Part shown: positions 35,375 to 43,713 of the stretch, piece by piece | Position numbering within the stretch: position 1 is the stretch's first letter | Layout of the letters: the number at the start of each line of letters is the position of its first letter | Source: Verrucomicrobiia bacterium DG1235 | Lineage (GTDB): Bacteria > Verrucomicrobiota > Verrucomicrobiia > Opitutales > Opitutaceae | Assembly: GCA_000155695.1 (NCBI GenBank) | Contig: DS990592.1 | Coordinates: forward strand, 5,050,538 to 5,114,537 | DNA length: 64,000 bases | Direction: 5' to 3' | The notes under the pieces: model-generated | What the model saw: the letters and a program-made list of their open reading frames with translations, nothing else | Told to the model about the DNA's origin: nothing | Database searches by the model: none | Position numbers and translations under genes: made by a program

Positions 35375-36693
35375 TGCTTGTCTGGCTTAGGCAGGCGAAG
35401 GCAGAGGAGAGCGGCGATCGCGACGATGAGGGCTCCGATTAAGTAGAGATTGTCCGAGCCGAACCACCAGAATATGAAGCTCGCGCCGATCGGTCCGACG
35501 GCGCGACCGAGGGAGCCGATCGAGCGAAAGACGCCGAGAGCGCGGCCTTGCTCCTGCGGGTCCGCGTAGAGTGAAACCAAGGAGGTTAGGGTTGGGCTGC
35601 AGAGCCCGGCTCCGAGAGCCATGAAACCGAGTCCCGTGTATAGAATTGCCTGATTGCTTGCTTGAGAGAGAAAACCGAGGCCGATGGATACGAGGACGAG
35701 TCCGCTGAGGGCGGTCGCTTTTTCGCCGATCTTGGGGGCGAGGCGGCGGACGATACCGCCTTGGACTACGATGAGGATGAATCCGATGAAGATCATCATT
35801 TTGGTTATGTCCACGGGCGTGTATCCAAAACGTTCTACTCCCAAGAACGACAGGGTGAACTCCATGCCGCTAAAGGCTAGGATGTAGACGAGGTAGGCGA
35901 AGTTGGTGCGACGCACGGGAGGGGTTTGCGTCTGCAGGAGTCGCTTGACGGGGTTGGTGACGAAATTGGCGTCGCCCCGCGCCTCTGGAGGAAGCGACTC
36001 GGCGAAACGAGCGCGTATCCAGATAATGTTTACTAGTGAGAGTAGGCAGGCAACTGCCGCGACGGTCGAGAATGGATTGATGCCGAAATCCGCTAGAGCT
36101 GGATTCCAGTCGAGTGGGTTGAGCATCACGCAGGCTCCGCCGATTGCGGGTCCGACCACGAAGCCGAGTCCGAAGGCGGCTCCGATCATGCCCATGCCTT
36201 TGGAGCGATTCTCCTTGGTTGTCACGTCCGCTACGGCGGCGGTGGCCACGGAGAGATTGCCGCTCATGGCGCCTCCGACAATTCGAGCGATAATGAGCAA
36301 GGCGAAGTTTCCTGCGAAGAGCCAGAGAACGTAGCTTAGAAAGGTGCCGCTTACGGTGATGAGCAGGATTGGGCGGCGTCCTTTGCGATCCGACAGGGAT
36401 CCCCAAAGCGGAGCGAAGAAGAACTGAAGCGCGGCGTAGAGAGAGCCGAGCACGCCGCCGAAGAGGACAGGCGTGAATCGCTCGCTGCCGTCGGCCAGTT
36501 GAGACACGTGATCCAATTGGCTTAGGAGCCAAGCAAGTACCCCGTGTTGCCCGTCGAGCTCGAGGTAGTAGTCGAGCATCGAGGGGAATAACGGAAAGAT
36601 CACGCTGAAGCCCACGAGATCGATGAAAATCGTGAGGAATATGACGCCTAGCGAAAGGCTTTTGACAGGTGGTTTTTCCGTGGCGAGGCTCAA
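35371..36693 (-). CDS. MFS transporter, DHA1/TetA-like
   Basis: A 440-aa major facilitator with 12 predicted helices. The loop between helices 2 and 3 reads LWGSLSDRKGRRPILL, the family signature, and RSKGMGMIGAAFGLGFVVGPAIGG is the motif C-like helix 5. It resembles tetracycline or multidrug exporters. Helices 1 and 2 are separated by an enlarged 60-residue segment. The substrate is unknown. It ends in a 4-nt convergent overlap with rsmB. Confidence 0.9.
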   Translation of the reverse strand: MSLATEKPPVKSLSLGVIFLTIFIDLVGFSVIFPLFPSMLDYYLELDGQHGVLAWLLSQLDHVSQLADGSERFTPVLFGGVLGSLYAALQFFFAPLWGSLSDRKGRRPILLITVSGTFLSYVLWLFAGNFALLIIARIVGGAMSGNLSVATAAVADVTTKENRSKGMGMIGAAFGLGFVVGPAIGGACVMLNPLDWNPALADFGINPFSTVAAVACLLSLVNIIWIRARFAESLPPEARGDANFVTNPVKRLLQTQTPPVRRTNFAYLVYILAFSGMEFTLSFLGVERFGYTPVDITKMMIFIGFILIVVQGGIVRRLAPKIGEKATALSGLVLVSIGLGFLSQASNQAILYTGLGFMALGAGLCSPTLTSLVSLYADPQEQGRALGVFRSIGSLGRAVGPIGASFIFWWFGSDNLYLIGALIVAIAALLCLRLPKPDKH

Positions 36694-36921
36694 GGGCGTC
36701 GTTTATTAGGGGAGGTGATAGGGCAGGCAAGCGCAAAGGCGGGAGTATAGGTGGGCTGTACGCGTGTTCGTTCCCGGCTTGGAGCAAGTCTCTCATCTGG
36801 ATGAACATGGATAGTAAAAAACATGCAGCCAAACGAGGTCCTGTGGAGTATATCTTGCACGGTTTGGAGTAATCCGACCGTCTTTGCGAAAACTAACTCA
36901 ACCCTATCGAACACCTTTAGT

Positions 36922-37785
36922 ATGAATGCCTCCATTTCCCACGCTTTGAAATTAGCCGCCACTGCCGCTGCCTTTGCCCTAGCCGTTTCGGCCTCCGCTC
37001 AATTGAACACGCCTGCTGCGAGCCCGTATTCAGAGCTCAAGCAAACAGTAGGACTTACGGAAATACAGCTAGTGTACTCGCGCCCGAGTATGAAGGGGCG
37101 GGAGATATTTGGCGGTCTGGTGCCATACGGATCCGTCTGGCGCACTGGCGCGAATCAGCCGACCAAAATCAGCTTCAGCGACGATGTGGTACTCGGCGGC
37201 AAAGAGGTGGACGCGGGAACCTACGCTCTCTACACTATACCAGGTAAAAGCGAGTGGACGGTGATCATCTACTCGAATACGGAGCTGTGGGGTTCTTTTG
37301 GATACGACCAGGCGAACGATGTGGTTCGGTTCAAAGTGAAGCCCAGCAAACTGGGGCATGCTGTAGAGTCCTTAACCATTGGCCTCGATTCATTGAGCAA
37401 CTCATCTGCCAGCATTTATCTTGACTGGGATCACACTCGCGTAGCGTTTTCGGTTGAGGTGCCAACGGATGCGAAAGTGATGTCCCAGATCGACGAGCTC
37501 AAGGGAACTCCCGCTTTTGAGAATCCAAACGTGCTCTTTGGCGCCGGCACTTATTACCATGAGTCTGGCAAGGATTTAGAACAGGCTCTTGCTTGGGTAG
37601 GCGAGGCCTGCGAAAAGAGGGAGCAGCCCGCGTTTTGGATGTATGCTCGCAAGGCCCGTCTCGAAGTGGATCTAGGCAAGAAAGCCGCTGCAAAAGCGTC
37701 CGCTGAAAAGACGCTCGAGCTCGCGACCGCTGCGAACAATGCAGACTACCAGAAAATCGCGAAGGATATACTAGCAGCCCTTTAG
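36922..37785 (+). CDS. Secreted DUF2911 protein with TPR-like tail (copy 2)
   Basis: A 287-aa paralogue of the protein at 13922-14779. The ATG at 36922 gives a clean signal peptide (ALKLAATAAAFALAVSASAQ). The core motifs are EIQLVYSRPSMKGREIFGGLVPYGSVWRTGANQPT and AGTYALYTIPGKSEW. The tail has TPR-like helices (EQALAWVGEACEKREQPAFWMYARKARLEVDLGKKAAAKASAEK). Function is not established. A terminator follows at 37797-37832. Confidence 0.85.
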   Translation: MNASISHALKLAATAAAFALAVSASAQLNTPAASPYSELKQTVGLTEIQLVYSRPSMKGREIFGGLVPYGSVWRTGANQPTKISFSDDVVLGGKEVDAGTYALYTIPGKSEWTVIIYSNTELWGSFGYDQANDVVRFKVKPSKLGHAVESLTIGLDSLSNSSASIYLDWDHTRVAFSVEVPTDAKVMSQIDELKGTPAFENPNVLFGAGTYYHESGKDLEQALAWVGEACEKREQPAFWMYARKARLEVDLGKKAAAKASAEKTLELATAANNADYQKIAKDILAAL

Positions 37786-37796
37786 CCGCAAATTCG

Positions 37797-37832
37797 GATC
37801 CTTTCTCACTTAGAGAGAGGATCTTCTTTTTT
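37797..37832 (+). terminator. Intrinsic terminator after DUF2911 copy 2
   Basis: GATCCTTTCTC (37797-37807) pairs with GAGAGAGGATC (37813-37823), one wobble, with a 5-nt loop, then TTCTTTTTT. Confidence 0.88.
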
Positions 37833-37864
37833 CGAATTCAATTTAGTTCCAGCGCCTCCCGAGC

Positions 37865-40393
37865 ATGCCTTTCCTATCTTTGAAAATTGCGACCTGCCAT
37901 CTTGCCGGTATCTTCGTAGCTGTTGCGTTATTGCGCGCCGATTCCGTTCCGGCTCCGGGACCAACGACTGGCTCCGAGATTCTGTGGTCTCTCCAAAAAC
38001 TGGATACGCTGGGTCGCTCTCTATATGTCGCCGCGCATCCGGATGACGAAAATACGAGCCTTATCTCTTATCTTTCGCTAGGTCGAAAGTATGACACCGC
38101 TTACCTGTCGCTAACGCGTGGCGATGGAGGGCAAAATCTGATAGGTCCAGAACTACGCGATCAGCTAGGGGTGATCCGTACGCAGGAATTGATCGAAGCT
38201 CGCCGGGTCGATGGCGGACGACAGTTCTTCAGCAGAGCGAAGGATTTTGGCTTTTCCAAGCACCCGGATGAGACTTTTGGCATTTGGGATCGTGAAGAGG
38301 TCTTGGCCGATACAGTTTGGGTGATACGGAATTTTCAGCCTGATGTGATTGTGACACGATTCAATCCAGAACCTGGATACACGCATGGTCACCATACCGC
38401 TTCCGCCATTTTGGCGATCGAAGCTTTTGAGGCGGCAGCCGATCCGGATCGATTTTCCGAGCAGCTTGAATTTGCGGATACGTGGCAGGCGAAGCGTGTG
38501 GTTTGGAATACGAGCTCTTGGTTTTTTCGAAATAGCGGAGCCGAGTTCGACGAAAGCGAGTATACTAAGGTCGATGTTGGCGGGTATGACCCTTTGCTTG
38601 GGAAATCGTACAATGAAATTGCCTCCGCGAGTCGAAGCAAGCACTTGAGTCAAGGGTTTGGCACGCGGATTGATCGCGGTTCTCGCATCGAGTACTTCAA
38701 GTATCTTGCAGGGGCGGAGTTGACCGATGATATTTTCGATGGAGTCGATGTGGGCTGGTCTCGTGTTGGAAATTCGAATACGATCCAGCAACAGGTAACT
38801 TCCATTATTGACGCTTTTGACGTCGCTAAACCTGAGTTGGCTGTACCAGCTCTTTTGGACCTTCGGGCGGACCTGACTCGGGCAGGTGATTCGGAATGGA
38901 TTCTGCGTAAGCGAAACGAGGTGGACCGAATTATTCTTTCCTGTATGGGCGTGGACATCCGCGCACTGAATGACTCTCCTTACGTTCGGAATGGAGAAGC
39001 TATGGATCTCAAGCTTGAGATGATTAATCGCTCTGAGGTTGCGGCTCGTCTGGTGGGTGTGTCGCTGCCGTTTGCGGAGAGAGAGGAGGCAGTTGACGTC
39101 GACTTAGCTTACAATTCGCGTATCGAACAGTCCATGACCGCAAGGGTTCCGCAGTCTGCGTCTTTGCCACAACCCTATTGGCTAGCAACTGATGGAAGCT
39201 TGGGAATGTTTGACGTGGAAGATCAACTCTTGATTGGGAAGGCTGAGAACGATCCCGCATTCTATGCGCTGGCGGAGCTAGATGTGATGGGAACTTCTAT
39301 CACGGTGGAGTTGCCCTTGGTTTACCGCGATGTCGATCCAGCCAAGGGGGAGACGATACGGCCGGTGCTGAACTTGCCGCAAGCGGCGGTTTCTTTTGCG
39401 ACTCCAGTAAGTCTTTTTCCGAATTTTGAGAGTCGAACTTTAGAGGTGAAGGTTTCCGCCATGCTATCGGATTTATCCGGTCGGCTCGAGATTGACCTGC
39501 CGGAGGGGTGGAGTTCAGAGCCGAGAATTCACACGGTGGATACTATTCGGGAAGGGGGTGATCGAAGCTATGCCTTTGAAATTACGCCGGCTTCGGTTTC
39601 GGAGGAGGTCGCCATTTCTGCTCGCTTTGTTACGGATCAGGGGACATTTGGAAAGTCAGTCGCTCGGATAGAATACGACCACATTCGCGAGCAGACTGTA
39701 TTCGCAGTGGCATCCACCCGAGCGGTAAGTCTGGAAGTCGCTAGAGCCGGTCAGAGGATCGGTTACTTGCCGGGAGCGGGGGATTCGGTTCCGGATAGCA
39801 TTCGGGAGATTGGCTTCGAAGTTGTGGAGTTGTCGCCGGAAGGATTTGGCGTTGATGATTTGGCTGGAATTGACACGGTCGTTCTTGGTATCCGGGCTTA
39901 CAATACAATCGATGGGATCGGAGCGATTATGGAGGAGCTTTTCGCTTTCGCGGAAGCTGGGGGAACGGTCATCGCTCAATACAACACGAGCCACCGTTTG
40001 AAGACCGAGAAGATAGCTCCGTATCCGCTTTCGCTATCTCGAGATCGTGTGACGGATGAGACCGCGGAGATCCGCGTGCTCGCTCCAAAGCATCCAGTGA
40101 TGACGACTCCGAATGTGATCACTGCTCGAGACTTTTCGAATTGGACGCAGGAGCGCGGGCTTTATTTTCCAAATTCTTGGGATGAAGCCTTTGTGCCAAT
40201 CCTCTCGCTTAATGATCCAGGGGAGCCATCTCGCGAAGGAAGCCTGCTCGTGGCGGAGTATGGAGAAGGGTATTTCGTTTACACGGGGATTTCGTGGTTC
40301 AGGCAACTTCCGGCTGGTGTTCCCGGGGCGTATCGCATTTTCGCCAACCTTCTGTCGCTTGGGCACTCGAGCTATTCGACGGACCAACTCTAG
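37865..40393 (+). CDS. Large secreted PIG-L-family deacetylase
   Basis: An 842-aa exported protein; the signal sequence is about residues 1-25. The PIG-L/LmbE domain is N-terminal: VAAHPDDE (H58, D60, D61) and the zinc-ligand motif THGHH (H174, H177). The remaining 600 residues are beta-rich, with a final segment (FAEAGGTVIAQYNTSHRL) that looks like a ThuA/GATase-like fold. PIG-L enzymes remove N-acetyl groups from amino sugars. It is followed after 6 nt by a tiny membrane-protein gene, a symporter and the bacillithiol genes, all coupled, so its product may be taken up or linked to bacillithiol metabolism (inference). Confidence 0.88.
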   Translation: MPFLSLKIATCHLAGIFVAVALLRADSVPAPGPTTGSEILWSLQKLDTLGRSLYVAAHPDDENTSLISYLSLGRKYDTAYLSLTRGDGGQNLIGPELRDQLGVIRTQELIEARRVDGGRQFFSRAKDFGFSKHPDETFGIWDREEVLADTVWVIRNFQPDVIVTRFNPEPGYTHGHHTASAILAIEAFEAAADPDRFSEQLEFADTWQAKRVVWNTSSWFFRNSGAEFDESEYTKVDVGGYDPLLGKSYNEIASASRSKHLSQGFGTRIDRGSRIEYFKYLAGAELTDDIFDGVDVGWSRVGNSNTIQQQVTSIIDAFDVAKPELAVPALLDLRADLTRAGDSEWILRKRNEVDRIILSCMGVDIRALNDSPYVRNGEAMDLKLEMINRSEVAARLVGVSLPFAEREEAVDVDLAYNSRIEQSMTARVPQSASLPQPYWLATDGSLGMFDVEDQLLIGKAENDPAFYALAELDVMGTSITVELPLVYRDVDPAKGETIRPVLNLPQAAVSFATPVSLFPNFESRTLEVKVSAMLSDLSGRLEIDLPEGWSSEPRIHTVDTIREGGDRSYAFEITPASVSEEVAISARFVTDQGTFGKSVARIEYDHIREQTVFAVASTRAVSLEVARAGQRIGYLPGAGDSVPDSIREIGFEVVELSPEGFGVDDLAGIDTVVLGIRAYNTIDGIGAIMEELFAFAEAGGTVIAQYNTSHRLKTEKIAPYPLSLSRDRVTDETAEIRVLAPKHPVMTTPNVITARDFSNWTQERGLYFPNSWDEAFVPILSLNDPGEPSREGSLLVAEYGEGYFVYTGISWFRQLPAGVPGAYRIFANLLSLGHSSYSTDQL

Positions 40394-40399
40394 CTAAAC

Positions 40400-40540
40400 A
40401 TGGCCGTAAAAAGTAAATCTCAGCTTAACGATAATCAGCCACCTGTATTGGGAAGCTGGAGACGTGTGTACTGGTTCGTGGCTCTCTTCTTCGTTGTCGA
40501 GGTGGGCCTCTTCTATCTGTTTACCCGTTTTTACTCGTGA
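40400..40540 (+). CDS. 46-aa single-pass membrane protein coupled to the symporter
   Basis: An ATG at 40400 opens a 46-codon frame that ends TGA at 40538-40540. The protein has a hydrophilic head (about 20 residues), then a membrane helix from about Y24 to Y45 (YWFVALFFVVEVGLFYLFTRFY). Its stop overlaps the GTG start of the symporter (GTGA), and it begins 6 nt after the PIG-L gene. Small companion subunits are known for some sodium/solute symporters, which makes an accessory subunit a reasonable guess. No specific family is recognised. Confidence 0.75.
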   Translation: MAVKSKSQLNDNQPPVLGSWRRVYWFVALFFVVEVGLFYLFTRFYS

Positions 40541-42243
40541 GTACGCTCGACTACATTGTACTGCTGGGAACCTTAGTTGGCATCGCCGCTTATGGAATGT
40601 GGCGCACTCGAGAGAGTGGGGGTCTGCAAGGTTACTTGAAGGGAGACGATTCGATAAAATGGGGAACTATAGGCCTTTCGGTTATGGCGACTCAGGCCAG
40701 CGCGATTACTTTTCTGTCTACTCCGGGAAAGGCTTACGACGATGGAATGGGGTTTGTGCAAAACTACTTCGGGATGCCATTCGCGATCATCTTTATCTGC
40801 GTGTTTTTCATTCCTATCTACCGTAAGTTAAATGTGTATACGTCTTACGAATACCTTGGGCAGCGCTTCGATTCGAAGACTCGGTATTTGGGAGCGATCC
40901 TCTTTCTCGTGCAAAGAGGATTAGCGGCAGGCATCACGATCTATGCTCCGGCAATTGTCATCTCTTCGCTTCTCGGTTGGAATCTCGATCTGACGATCGT
41001 GTTGGTCGGCGCGCTCGTGATCATCTATACGGTGTCTGGCGGAACGAAGGCGGTTAGCATCACTCAGCGTTATCAGATGGCGGTGATCATGATTGGGATG
41101 TTCATCGCTTTTGGTATGATAGTCGGGAATCTGCCCAGCGATATTTCTTTTGGTTCGGCACTCTCGGTAGCAGGCGCGATGGACAAGCTCGAAGTGGTTA
41201 ACTTCTCGTTTGATATCGAAGAGCGCTATACTTTCTGGTCCGGGCTCTTTGGCGGCGTATTCCTATCGCTTTCGTATTTTGGGACGGACCAATCGCAGGT
41301 GCAGCGTTATCTGGCTGGGAGCTCTTCAAGCGCCAGTAAGTTTGGGCTTCTTTTCAATGCGGTGGTTAAGATCCCGATGCAGTTTTTTATCCTATTTGTG
41401 GGTGTGATGGTCTTCGTGTTTTATCTTTTTGAGAAGCCGCCCGTTTTCTTTAATCAATCGACGCTCGATGCTGTGGCGCAAACGGAGCATGCGGGTCAGT
41501 TATTGTCGCTAGAAGGTGAATACGGAGAAATCGTTGATCAAAGATCGGTAGCTGTTCGTCAGCTTGCGGTTGCGCTTGATAAAGGAGATGAAGCTGAGAT
41601 AGGCCTCGCGAAGGCGAAAGCCGTGGAGTTGGAAGAGCGGGCGTTGCTAGTTCGAAACGAGGTGAAGGAGTTGATCAGCAAGGCGGGTGAGGATTTCGAG
41701 GCAAAAGACTCTGACTATGTTTTCATTACGTTTATTCTGGATTATCTGCCGGAAGGATTGGTCGGTCTTTTGGTGGCGGTTATTTTCGCTGCGGCGATGT
41801 CGTCCACGGCTTCAGAGTTGAATGCTCTCGGATCCACGACGATGGTTGATATCTATCGTCGTTTGATCCGACATGAGAAGTCGGACGCGCATTATGTACG
41901 TGTCTCGCGGATACTGACTGCGGCTTGGGGAGTGTTGGCCATATTTTTCGCTTTGTATGCGAACTTGGTGGAGAATTTGATCGAGGCGGTGAATATTCTC
42001 GGATCCCTCTTTTACGGAGGAATTCTGGGGATCTTCTTCGTGGCGTTCTTTTTGAAGTCGGTGCACGGGAGTGCCGTTTTTCTGGCTGCTTTGATTACGC
42101 AGGCGTCGGTATTGCTTATGTTCAAGTTTACGGATATCGGCTATCTCTGGTACAATTTGATTGGGTGCGTGTTGGTGATGCTGCTTTCATTGCTTTTGCA
42201 GATGACTGTTTTTCGTTCGGAGGGGAAGGTGTCTGAGTCATGA
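40537..42243 (+). CDS. Sodium/solute symporter (SSS family)
   Basis: A 568-aa transporter with about 13 helices and the SSS core. Seen: helix 1 LDYIVLLGTLVGIAAYGMW, the loop GGLQGYLKGDDSIKWGTIGLSVMATQASAITFLSTPG, YTVSGGTKAVSITQRYQM, and LAAAMSSTASELNALGSTTMVDIYRR-like segments. A helical insert of about 100 residues occurs around 310-400 (SLEGEYGEIVDQRSVAVRQLA). It starts with GTG inside the stop of the 46-aa gene and overlaps the next start by ATGA. Substrate unknown; an amino sugar or bacillithiol-related compound would fit the operon. Confidence 0.92.
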   Translation: MSTLDYIVLLGTLVGIAAYGMWRTRESGGLQGYLKGDDSIKWGTIGLSVMATQASAITFLSTPGKAYDDGMGFVQNYFGMPFAIIFICVFFIPIYRKLNVYTSYEYLGQRFDSKTRYLGAILFLVQRGLAAGITIYAPAIVISSLLGWNLDLTIVLVGALVIIYTVSGGTKAVSITQRYQMAVIMIGMFIAFGMIVGNLPSDISFGSALSVAGAMDKLEVVNFSFDIEERYTFWSGLFGGVFLSLSYFGTDQSQVQRYLAGSSSSASKFGLLFNAVVKIPMQFFILFVGVMVFVFYLFEKPPVFFNQSTLDAVAQTEHAGQLLSLEGEYGEIVDQRSVAVRQLAVALDKGDEAEIGLAKAKAVELEERALLVRNEVKELISKAGEDFEAKDSDYVFITFILDYLPEGLVGLLVAVIFAAAMSSTASELNALGSTTMVDIYRRLIRHEKSDAHYVRVSRILTAAWGVLAIFFALYANLVENLIEAVNILGSLFYGGILGIFFVAFFLKSVHGSAVFLAALITQASVLLMFKFTDIGYLWYNLIGCVLVMLLSLLLQMTVFRSEGKVSES

Positions 42244-43010
42244 GTGAGCAGCCGGTAATTTGTTTTGGTCAGCAGCCGTGTGGGTTTTTCCCGAAGCGAT
42301 TTTTGGTCTCCAAAATTTGGACTGCGCTTCGGCTGCAGAAGGAGATTGGTGGGGAAATCATGTTTTTCTATCATGATTGCGATCATGACCCGCGGGAGAC
42401 GCAGACGAGATTGCGGCATTCGAAAACGGGGGAGGTGCAGAGTTTGAACTTCACTTTCGAGAACAAGATTCAGAAGAAGTATTCTCCTTTATTCGCAAAG
42501 CGAGTGGATCGTAATTGGCAGGCGAATACAGCGCGCCAGTTGCCGAATTTCGTTAACGAGGCGTTGGTCGAGCTCTTCGCTGGAATCAAGGCTGAGAACG
42601 TGGCAGACTTTTGTCTCGAAATGTATCGAGGTATGGGTCTGCTCGAGGGCATCCGCGTCGAACGTTCAGGGGCAGCCGATTTTCGCTGCAAGGCTATCGA
42701 TGTGGATGATTATTTTGTGGATACGCGGCACGGAGGCGAACTGGTGCGAGCTCGTAAGCACGAGGACGGTTTCGCTCTGCATCAGGGAGGTAGCTCCTTT
42801 CTCAAGGTGGAGGCGGATTGTTTAGATAAGAGTCGAATTACTCCGACGCGCGATACGCGTCTGTGTTGGATGCAGTCGGTTCTTCATTGTACTCACTATA
42901 TAGCGGGAGCGGGAGAGATTAAGTACTTGAATACGGCAGAAGCTCCTGAGATCGAATTTGTGGAGCGCGACGTAATTGAACGTAGTGACGAAGCCTATGT
43001 CGGAGAATAA
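42240..43010 (+). CDS. bshC: Compact BshC homologue (bacillithiol cysteine-adding enzyme)
   Basis: A 256-aa protein. BshC normally has about 540 residues and adds cysteine to GlcN-malate in the last step of bacillithiol synthesis. This protein keeps the BshC Rossmann start (ICFGQQPCGFFPKRFLVSKIWTALRLQKEI, GQQ at 10-12) and the DHD motif (FYHDCDHDPRE, 48-50). It also keeps the distal signature TRDTRLCWMQSVLHCTHYIAGAGEIKYLN (GAGEI at 223-227), corresponding to TRPL...AGPGEIAYW in typical BshC. Missing are the large middle and the C-terminal coiled coil. It overlaps the symporter by ATGA and the BshB gene by 14 nt, next to bshA. Homology is judged by eye from motif order. Confidence 0.7.
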   Translation: MSEQPVICFGQQPCGFFPKRFLVSKIWTALRLQKEIGGEIMFFYHDCDHDPRETQTRLRHSKTGEVQSLNFTFENKIQKKYSPLFAKRVDRNWQANTARQLPNFVNEALVELFAGIKAENVADFCLEMYRGMGLLEGIRVERSGAADFRCKAIDVDDYFVDTRHGGELVRARKHEDGFALHQGGSSFLKVEADCLDKSRITPTRDTRLCWMQSVLHCTHYIAGAGEIKYLNTAEAPEIEFVERDVIERSDEAYVGE

Positions 43011-43713
43011 GCCAGCAACAATTCTAGCGGTCGGAGCGCATCCGGATGATATCGAGTTCGGGTGCGGAGCGATATTGCTCAAAGAGGCGGCAGCCGGAGC
43101 TCGTATTCATTTTCTCCTTTGTTCTAAGGGGGAAGCTGGGAGTAATGGTTCCCCAGAAGGACGAGAAGAAGAGTGCTCGACGGCTGCGAGGCAGCTTGGG
43201 GCAAGCTTGAGCTTTATCGACTGTGGCGGAGATGGAAAGCTTGAGGGATCGCGGGGAAACGCGATCACTATCGCTCGCGTGATTCGGGAGACGCAGGCCA
43301 GTGTGGTATTGGCTCCGTCTCTGGTGGAGAACCAGCATCCAGATCATTGCGCTATCGGCAGAGCGACCCGTGAAGCGGCGCGCCTTGCACGCTATGCGGG
43401 CTTGGATGCCCTGAAGGGAGCTTCGGTTCACGCCATTGACTCACTGTATTTTTATGCGATTACGCCGGGCGCGGAACCAGTGGAGGGGACGCCGTTTCTG
43501 TTCGACGTTTCGGAAAACGTTGAGGGCTGGAAGGATTTGATGGCTTGCCATGCTTCGCAAATGAAGACGCGACGTTATTTGGAGCTACAGGTATCGCGAG
43601 CGCGTACGCTGGGGCTGCAAACAGGGTGTGAGTATGCGCAAGTTCTCTGGCCGAATGATCCAGTATTAGTGGATAGCTTGAATTCGGCGCCCCGCGGAGC
43701 TCGTTTGTTCTAG
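42997..43713 (+). CDS. bshB: Bacillithiol-type PIG-L deacetylase, BshB1-like
   Basis: A 238-aa LmbE/PIG-L deacetylase: ILAVGAHPDDIEFGCGAIL with H15, D17 and D18, and ENQHPDHCAIGR near 117 for the zinc site. BshB1 deacetylates GlcNAc-malate to GlcN-malate. The ATG at 42997 is preferred; a start at 42976 would overlap the previous gene more. Its stop is immediately followed by the GTG of bshA. Cytosolic, unlike the large PIG-L protein upstream. Confidence 0.9.
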   Translation: MSENKPATILAVGAHPDDIEFGCGAILLKEAAAGARIHFLLCSKGEAGSNGSPEGREEECSTAARQLGASLSFIDCGGDGKLEGSRGNAITIARVIRETQASVVLAPSLVENQHPDHCAIGRATREAARLARYAGLDALKGASVHAIDSLYFYAITPGAEPVEGTPFLFDVSENVEGWKDLMACHASQMKTRRYLELQVSRARTLGLQTGCEYAQVLWPNDPVLVDSLNSAPRGARLF

